From contig JAETXT010000012.1 in the NCBI GenBank assembly GCA_019188255.1, positions 1,178,001-1,242,000 of the forward strand: DNA of 64,000 bases, in the 5' to 3' direction. This document shows positions 56,201 through 64,000 of this stretch, piece by piece (position 1 is the stretch's first letter; each line of letters opens with the position of its first letter). The translations under genes and the position numbers were made by a program. This DNA comes from Verticillium longisporum (taxonomy: Eukaryota; Ascomycota; Sordariomycetes; Glomerellales; Plectosphaerellaceae). The notes under the pieces were generated by a model. It was not told where the DNA came from and did not search any database. It saw only the letters and a list, made by a program, of their open reading frames with translations.

Positions 56201-59200
56201 TGAGATTATGCAAAGTCTTTGAGGCGGCTCATGCTTGGAATGGCAATCGATGCGGGGGATTTGTGACGGGGCTTGATGGCTCGACCAAATGATCAACCCC
56301 CTACGGACATGGCGGACAAAGCGTCAGGGCAACGGTCGGCGGATATAGAACACCGGCCGAGACATGAATGGCACCGTTGAGGCGGTGGGCTCGTGGTCAT
56401 GCACTTGGATCCAGATTTGGATGAGATGACAGGTGGCTTTTCTGCCATGCTATGGTCCTGTTCGTCGAAGAGCGATCGAACGTTGATTCACAAGGGGACA
56501 GCGTGATTGGATTGTGGATAGAGCATGCCGGCTTGGCGGCCGTCAAACCTTGATCACGAGATATCTTTGGGCCCAGGTCCCCTTCTGCATGCTGAGGATG
56601 TCACGGGAGACGAGGCATATCGATGAGAAATGGTTGGGGTTGCGTAATAAGTAGGACGGTGTGCGGTCCAGGATGGTTGGAAGTTTATCTGAAAAGGCCC
56701 GGCTGCACATTGGCAACAGGGTCTGCCTAGACAGGGCTAGGTACGGCACTGCATTTTATGCAAAGGGTCGATATCCGATTTGTACAGGAAGAGGCCCCTA
56801 ATCCCAGGAGGGTGGAAGATACATCATGCCGATCTCTTCCTTGCTCTTTCCTGAATGATAGAAGCTCAGGAAGACTAGCCTAGCAGAGGGAGGGCAGGTG
56901 TCATAACGGATGCCGGAGACGGGCCTTCGACTCTATCTGGAAGGTCACAACGCAGGCTTGGAGTAGCGCTGCTGATCCAAGAGTCAGACGTTAAGGCTAA
57001 GACTAGTAGATACTATCCCGTGCTTGGACGTTGCCGCTGCCAGGCTATAAGAGGCCAGGTTAGGATAGGATAGATGGAGACGGGACCGGGACTGGCTGGC
57101 TGGGATTGGGGCGGGAGTGCAGCCCGGCCGTCGGTATATCTGCAAGGAGCTAAAGGAGCCGGAGAAAGCGGAGGGAGAGAGAGGCCTATAGCATCGAATC
57201 GTTGCTTGCTTGGGCCCTATTGTGACATGCTGATCGTCCTGCACCGCACTGGCCTGGCCCTGGTGGGAACAGATGATCGACCGCGGAGTGCTGGACTAGC
57301 AAGTGCTGACCTGAGTGGTTAGGGGCACCCATCTTCGGAGGCTGAACATTTACTATTGAGACGGGGACAATCGAGTCGCAAAACCTTGCAGAGCTCTCAA
57401 TGGGTCTCACGGAATGTGGGTTACATGTGCCGATCAGTAAGAGACGTGGGAATTAAACGGATAGTGGAAAATTCGCAGGGCGTGTGCGTGCCATCCGAGA
57501 CAAGACATTGGCTTGTCTTGATTGAGGTTCCGGTCTAGGTTGCTTTCCCTAACCTTGGAAATAGCTCCGGAGGCGTTCGACGAAGCCTCGTGGCGGCGCA
57601 CCAGGGCTTAACGATGAGCTCGACCGTGTTTGGGGAACGATGAACATTCGGCTGGCTCGAGGTGATCGTCAGCCGAGGGATTGGGGGTGACCATGATACT
57701 TGCCCAGATCGTCGTCATTTTTCTTCAGGTCTTGCCGGTGAACCGTCACTATCCCATTGATGGCCAGTGTCTAGACAAAGGGCAACCGAAAGGGGGAGGG
57801 AGGCGCAGTTTGGTGGCTGGGGCCGGGCCTCGAGGATTTTCAATGGATTCGGTGCCCGCTGCCGAGGAATTTCGGCTTGTGGTGTGCTTGTCTCGTGCTA
57901 AACAGTCGTGCCGCTGCTGCTCTGTTTGGCCGATGCTGTGCTGTGCGGCCATGAGCGAGTGAAACCCACACCCAATCTGCTGCAGCTACAGCTGTCAAAG
58001 CATTGATTTCCTTGGGTGACAGGCCGAGGTGCGGTATGGTGCGGACTTCCTGGGATGGACCCGGCCATGTCGTCCTCTAGCGGGCTGTACGTCAAAGGGG
58101 TAGCGGAGGGTGTACTAGTAAGTCTGCAGGCAGGTGAGGTGTGGGCGTAAGCAAAGGGCGTAGTGTCGAAGTGTATCGCGGGAATCCCTGGTTCGTCTGG
58201 ATAGCCTGTACCTGTCTTGTCGCTCGAAAGCACGATGTTGGGTTAGGACGGTAGGAATGAAGTGGAATGAGGAGCCCCCTTGGTCTCGATTTCGATTCGA
58301 TGGCCCGACGGGTCCCGAGTCGTTGATGCAGCATCGTTCGTGGCTCGTGCGGGGGCAGGTGCAGCCGGCAGGGATAAATACACACTCACCCTACCTGCCT
58401 ACCCTGTCCGCCTACGATACCCTGGGTAGGTACCCTGCCTTGCCGGAAAATCAGTGGGGCGTGGGACGTTCCTGACCGAGAGGGGGATGGGGGGAAACAG
58501 TGGGCGGACGGGTTCTTCCTTCCCAGACAGGGCAGCAGGCAGGGCCGCGGTGGGCACCGGCCGTGAATCAGGGCCGGCGGATCAGGGCTTTCAGGGCATT
58601 TCAGGACAATCGGTACAGGGCAGGGGGGGCGTGAACGGCGGCGATCGTTGGAAGGCGCGGTACTTGGGGCGTTTGGGGCAGGCACCCTGGGCACTGGCCC
58701 GAGTCGCAATGGATTCCACCCAATCATGCCCGCTCTTAGCCGATCTGCCCCCGGCCACCGCTAACACGACACATCGGAAAGTGTTATTTCTCCCATGTTG
58801 ACCTCCGTCCGTCCCCCAGGCTGGACCCATCGTGCGTCACAACCTGCCTTACCAGCTTGCCCCCTTCTACCACCCTAACCACCAAAACAACCTCTGCGCT
58901 AATTCCACGACGGTGCGAAATGTCGGAAATTTCTGCCCCCATCTTGGATGTTTTGGCGTCGTTTCTGCCCCGAGTCCGTCCACCTAGCAAGAGGCAAAGC
59001 GGGCAACGCTCGGTCACCTCCACGTCTCTGCCTCGCGTCTCGGCCGCTTTGCCTTTCGACCAGGTCCTTGGCATTGCCCTACAGAGATGGACTTGAAAAC
59101 AAGCCTGCATAACTCTCATCCTTCGAGAAGATGTGACAGCTGTCGCCCCTCGTCTCATCTATGGTGCAGCTTCACCACGCGACTGCCAGCGACCCCACCT

Positions 59201-61852
59201 CTGCACAACTACCACAACAACCAGCACAAACAGGTCGTATCCAGGAGACACTGTGGCACGGAGTTCTGCTGGCCGTACGTGCGCGATATGCACGTTTCCC
59301 ACCCTCGTTGTTACTACCAGTTCCGTTTCCTAGCATGGCTCAACCAACAGGGCTCTATTTAGGAGCGGCCGGGGAGAGATTGTGATATCCCGCTCTTCGC
59401 CTACTCGCGCCGTCTGCCGTGTATCCGAACCAGTGTCCTTCGCGATCAGCTACCATGAAATGCATTTACAGGGTAGCAACGTATAGCCCAAGGCCATCAC
59501 GCTGCTGGGATCGAAACACCGATGATCCCCAGTGCAGCCAGGACACCCGGTAGGTAGCAGTTCTGTCCTGACACACCTTGCACACCATGCGTACCGTACC
59601 CTCTGCACACTCCAACCCATCTTCCCCACGGCCCCGGCCTGGCTATCTTCGCTTTTCGGCCGTCGATCCCCTGGATACCAAGCAGTCACGTCAATCATGT
59701 GTCGAATCAGTCCTAGTTTGCCGCGACAATCTTTATTGTGCTCTCCCTCAACCACAGCCTCGATCAAGCCCCCTCCCTGGCTTCCGGCGGCGGATTTAGC
59801 CCTCCCAACCCCAGACCCCCCACAGGGTGTTTGGTATGCGAAAGTAGGACCAAGACGCAGGCACTCAGCACATCGACCATCGTAATTTTTCAGTGGAACC
59901 GCTTGGAGCCCCAGCCAGACTCCTCTCATTACATCTCTAACCTTGGATCGAGAGCCTGTGCGTTTTCGATTCTCGGTGCAAAGGCGTTGCCAGTGATCTC
60001 TTTCCCACCATGGCGCCCAGCTAGCAAGGTCGCCGGGCTGACCCTGCCGAACGCCTCACGCCGGTGATCCAAGATCAGCCCCCCACCACCACCACACGTC
60101 CCAGATGTCGATGCGGCTTGACGACAAGTTTTTCGAGCCCGCGCTTGTTCTGCTCGGGCGCCACGCCTGGCTAGCCCGCCGTCCTCCGTTGTTGATTCGC
60201 CGCCTCCGCTTGGAGCCCTCGTTCACCGTACGGCTCGGCCCCGTGCGCTATGTTCAAACCAGGCGTCAGAATTAGCCCGCCAGCATGGCCCGTCGCCTAA
60301 CACGGACTCGTCGAGCAACCCATTGGGGCTAATGTCTCATCGAGACTTTCTCATTTAGGACATACTTGCTTCCGCCTGGCCGCCTAGGGAAAGCCCCAAC
60401 ATGACGCCGCCTCGTGTCAACCAACAAGCTGAAGGGGCTTCTGACCAGCAACGAGACCAGACCCGTCCGACAAGCCGCCAATATGAAGCCTTTGGGTCAA
60501 CTCTTTTTGGGCCTAGGCCGAAACTGGCCATCCGCCTCATGTGCGCTAGAACAAGACGGGATCTTCGTGGTCGTCAAGCACCCACCGTGGGCAATTGTTT
60601 CCGGCCCTCATCCGGTTTTGAGCTGGGGTGGCCCTTTCACTGTCCCGGTGCCATGACCTAGGGAAGGAAAGGGGCGCTGCCAGCCGGCGTACTAGCAGCG
60701 AAAGCGTTTGCCTCTCTACATCTAACCTCTCTGGCTTTAGCTTGGCGAAACTTGGGATTCAAGGCAGTGGCGATTGTCCATCTCAAATCACACCTGCACC
60801 ACGTTAGCTGCTGCAACGTCACGGGTCGCCATGGTTCGGAAAGGAAAAGGGTGCGTGTGCATATCAGCTGGAGCTAGCTCCCAGGGTGGAGGGAAGACTT
60901 CCGTCATGGCACATGCCAAACTGACCACACACAGCGTCGTGTCTTGACAGATGATGTGCCCGCCTTGATTCATGGCAGCCGTCCACCAAGTGTACAGCTC
61001 TTGAGTTGGTCAAGAAGGAACCCGACGGGTTAATGTCCTAGCACTTTCTCTGGCCCTGACAGGTTTTGGACAAGTGAGCAGCGGCTCGTCAAGGACAACA
61101 GAGCCGACCAAACGGGCTCACAGGTCAAAAGCCCGATCCCTGGACAACAACACGATTCAACAATCTCAAGTTGGCGATCCTTTCAATGAACTTCGATTTA
61201 GAATGCCTATGCTCTGGTTGGAAGGCTGTGCAAATGAAGAAGCTCTATCGGATGATCGTCAGAACTAGGGCCCTTCGCCAACCCGGCTGCTGTCGCATTT
61301 TCCGAGGCAAACGTTGATGAAGGCGCACAGCCGGCCAAGAGTGCTGGCACAGTGAGAACCCAAGTGACGCTCAGTACATACGCCACATGTGGGTTTCCGC
61401 TCGAAAGTGTGGCCTTTGATCATAAAGATTCGAGTTGAGGGTTGGAAAGCTGAAGAGCGGGTAAAAGAGTTCACAAAGGTCTGGCGTCTTGTCTTGGCCT
61501 TTGACAGTGTTGAGCCCATTCCGGACATCGCTGACTGTTTGATTAAGCTCGGACAACGTCGTCATAGACTTACAGAAACCACCGCTTATTAGGTCTCCAC
61601 TTTAGCAGTCTCGTCGTTCGGTCAAACATTTCTCCGCACGCGGACGCGCAGTACGTACCGGAAGCAGAATGCCTGCCCATTGCTTTGCAGCAGTCATCGC
61701 GAGGCGTTTATGCCTGTTGACGACTTGATGACGGCTTTGGCGTTTCCTTGCTCTCCCTCCTGAACTTTGCCTTCCGTGTGTGGGCAACCTGCGTTTTCTG
61801 CCGTCATCCCCCGACTCGACCGCCTTGGCATTTGCTCCGTGTCCGTGCCGCG
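53274..61852. other. 8.6-kb gene-free region between the homeobox gene and the second Zn2Cys6 gene
   Basis: Both flanking genes point right, so the right part should contain the promoter of the 61853 gene. G- and C-runs are frequent (54300-55100, 58450-58650), and 55800-57600 is AT-richer. ATG frames such as 54827-55366 (-, 179 codons) are low-complexity Pro/Leu/Ser-rich and unsupported. No RNA gene or repeat family was recognised. Confidence 0.5.
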
Positions 61853-64000
61853 ATGAACTACGACACTGCCCCGGCTGAGCTAGGAAGCTCCGGAGCCGGG
61901 ACCCAGAACCCCGAGTCTCTGGCCTGTGTGACCTGCCGGTCTCGCAAATTGAAATGCGACAGAGTGAGGCCCGCGTGCAGTCGCTGTCGAAAGGTCAATG
62001 GCGACTGCATATATCCTGAGTCGAGGAGAAAGCCGGCCTTCAAGCGGAGAAATGTGAGAGAGCTGGAAGAAAGGCTAGGTATCTCATCGCCTTGCCCCTT
62101 TTTCGCAGTTCCTGTGAATCGTCTACTCACTCCCTTCAGCACAGGTCGAAGGTCTTCTCAAGGAGAGCAACACAAGGCCATTCAATCCCGCCAATTGGGC
62201 CAACCTTCCGCAAGATCAATGGCCGACAGGGGTCTTTGACGACTTTCTTATTGATCCCGATATTGAAATGGCAAAACATCGCGCCTCCATCCCAGGATCA
62301 GAGAGCCTGCTGCAGAATGCGGCCGTGCCAGGCCTCGAGGTGCCTCCAACGTTCGCGCCATCGGGGGAGTTGATGGCGCTTGGACTGACGGAGCCACTGC
62401 CCCCCTTTGAGTTGATGGAGGAAATGTAAGTCCTGGAATATCATTCTTGAGTACACCAATACTGATGTGGCTAGGAACAACACATACTTTCAGCGCCAGC
62501 ACCCTTTCCTTCCCATGATTCATCCGGGACGGTATTTCCAGGCCTTTTACTCGGTACCGCATAAAAGGCCCCCCATGTGCCTACAGTATGCCATCTGGGC
62601 GACAGCGTCTAGTGGTCATGAGAAGTATTCGCAATATCATGACGTGTTCTACAAGCGCGCCCGACAATATGCGGACAATGATGAGATGCGGGTATGTCTG
62701 AAAAGTATGTAATTTTGGTACACGAGGAGAAGCTCACTCGTTTCAGGGCTATGGCGAACACTTTGTCACGATAGCTCACGCCCAGACATGGGGACTCCTT
62801 GCGATGACCGAAGCTCGCAGCATGCTATTCACGAGAGCTGTCATGAGTTCGGCCAAGGCAGTCCGTCTTGTAGAGATGATGGGCCTGCACCGAATTGACG
62901 GTGCTGGACACGACATGGCTCCTACACTGGCGCCGCCCAAGGACTGGACGGACGTCGAGGAGCGCCGCAGAGTGTTCTGGGGTGTCTTTACGATTGACTG
63001 CCATGCAAGTATATCTACTGGCTGGCCGACGTTGATCGATCCCCACGATGTGAGTTCTTTGGCAGCATGTACTCTGGTGTTCTCAGTGCTAAACTATGAT
63101 GCCAGATCACAACAAACCTGCCTTCTTCAGAAGAAGCCTTCAACGAGTGCCGGGAGGAGAGGACCTCCAGTCTAGCAGAAGCTTTCTCTGGGGCTTGGTA
63201 CTCGACGTTCTCGGGCGCGATCATCATCTGCCACATTTTCAACGAGATTCTACGGCATGTCCACCGAACCAAGACAACAGACCGCCCAGAAGACGTTGAG
63301 CTTGGAGGGTTCTGGCACAAGCATCGAGAGCTCGATAACATAATCTCCAGTGCGTTCATGTTCATGCCCGAAAAGTTCCGACTACCGAAAAACCTGCGGA
63401 ACCCGACAGCCGTGCACACCAACCTCAATCTGCATGCCGGTATCATTTGCCTGCACCATGCTGCCGTCGAGAAGGTCGAGACCTACAATTTACCCGAGTC
63501 TTTGCGTATCGCGTCTCAATCGCGGTTGAGAACGGCGGCAGAGGAGATCGTTAACATTGTCCGGCTATCGCGTAATGTGAGCCCCGGGTTTGTATGTATA
63601 CCCTGCCGCGCCTTGTCGGTCCGCTCGTGTCTGTCAGTGCTAACGGCTTTGCAGAAAAGCCCTCTCGCCGCGCTGTCCATGTACTGTGCTGTATCAGTCT
63701 ATGTCTACATCGTCAAGATAAGCCCACAGTCCGGACTCTCGCGCACTGATTTTAATAACCTTGAATTTCTGATAAATGCCATGGAATCTATTGCCAAGAA
63801 CCATCTCATCACGCAGGCGTTCCTGCAACAAATCTGCGCCGACGTCGAGATGAACGGCCTAGCCTCTGTCATTAACTTGCCAAGCTTGGCGAACCACAGG
63901 AATGCGTTTGGATGGTCGTCTCCCAATGTTCCCCTGCTCGTCAAGAGTTATCTCACGAAGCACACTGGGATCCAGCCACCGCTATCGGGCAGGCTGCCTC
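61853..64000 (+). CDS. Zn2Cys6 transcription factor with fungal-specific regulatory domain, 3' end beyond window
   Basis: Exons: 61853-62078, 62140-62425, 62475-62691, 62747-63049, 63106-63591, 63655 onward. All junctions are consensus and in frame. Zinc cluster at residues 25-52: Cys25, 28, 35, 42, 45 and 52 (CVTCRSRKLKCDRVRP ...). A short coiled coil follows (VRELEERLAQVEGLLKE), split by intron 1; the acceptor TTCAG at 62135-62139 was chosen because it restores this helix. The middle region has NTYFQRQHPFLPMIHPGRYF and DVEERRRVFWGVFTIDCHAS, diagnostic of the fungal-specific transcription factor domain (PF04082 type). Reading is open at the right edge (PPLSGRLP). Nuclear regulator; no adjacent pathway genes are visible to hint at targets. 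Intact in the visible part, unlike the 31519 gene. Confidence 0.92.

Overview
This is a stretch of nuclear chromosome from a filamentous ascomycete (Pezizomycotina, most likely Sordariomycetes and perhaps Hypocreales). Genes carry short introns of about 50-110 bp with GTRNGT donors, CTAAC/CTRAC branch sites and YAG acceptors. Third codon positions are C-rich, and the proteins are typical single-copy fungal housekeeping genes plus Zn2Cys6 regulators. No bacterial, viral, CRISPR, rRNA or tRNA feature was recognised by eye. The order-level placement is inference from protein flavour only.

Layout: 1-867 (-) SNF5 chromatin-remodelling subunit, cut by the left edge; 1612-3084 (-) yapsin-like aspartic protease; 5090-5857 (+) V-ATPase proteolipid c' (VMA11-like); 6231-9216 (-) VPS18/PEP3 of HOPS/CORVET; 9979-11423 (-) LaeA-like methyltransferase; 14325-15748 (-) nucleotide-sugar 4,6-dehydratase; 18069-19375 (+) SLC35/TPT-type transporter; 19700-21092 (-) RPF1; 21857-23904 (+) glycyl-tRNA synthetase; 27506-30203 (+) CLA4 PAK kinase; 31519-33202 (+) Zn2Cys6 factor; 33352-34423 (-) prolyl-4-hydroxylase-like dioxygenase; 34648-36239 (-) PBN1; 51735-53273 (+) TALE homeobox factor; 61853-64000 (+) a second Zn2Cys6 factor, cut by the right edge. 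Two long gene-free tracts (36.2-51.7 kb and 53.3-61.9 kb) make the right half very gene-poor. The first begins with an AT-richer, stop-rich stretch that may hold decayed repeat DNA.

This is not a functional cluster. Partial themes are acidification and fusion at the vacuole (VMA11, VPS18), the ER and cell surface (PBN1, P4H, GPI-type protease, nucleotide-sugar enzyme and transporter), and translation/ribosome biogenesis with a shared divergent promoter (RPF1/GlyRS).

The strongest cross-window signal is a set of apparent one-base losses at C/G runs in coding DNA. SNF5, the first Zn2Cys6 factor and CLA4 each need one added base to restore the family reading frame. GlyRS probably needs one at the exon 2 start and perhaps another in its mitochondrial leader. 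All go in the same direction, which points to homopolymer under-calling in the assembly rather than independent gene death. CLA4 also has an in-frame TAG that is a substitution, not an indel, and deserves separate checking.
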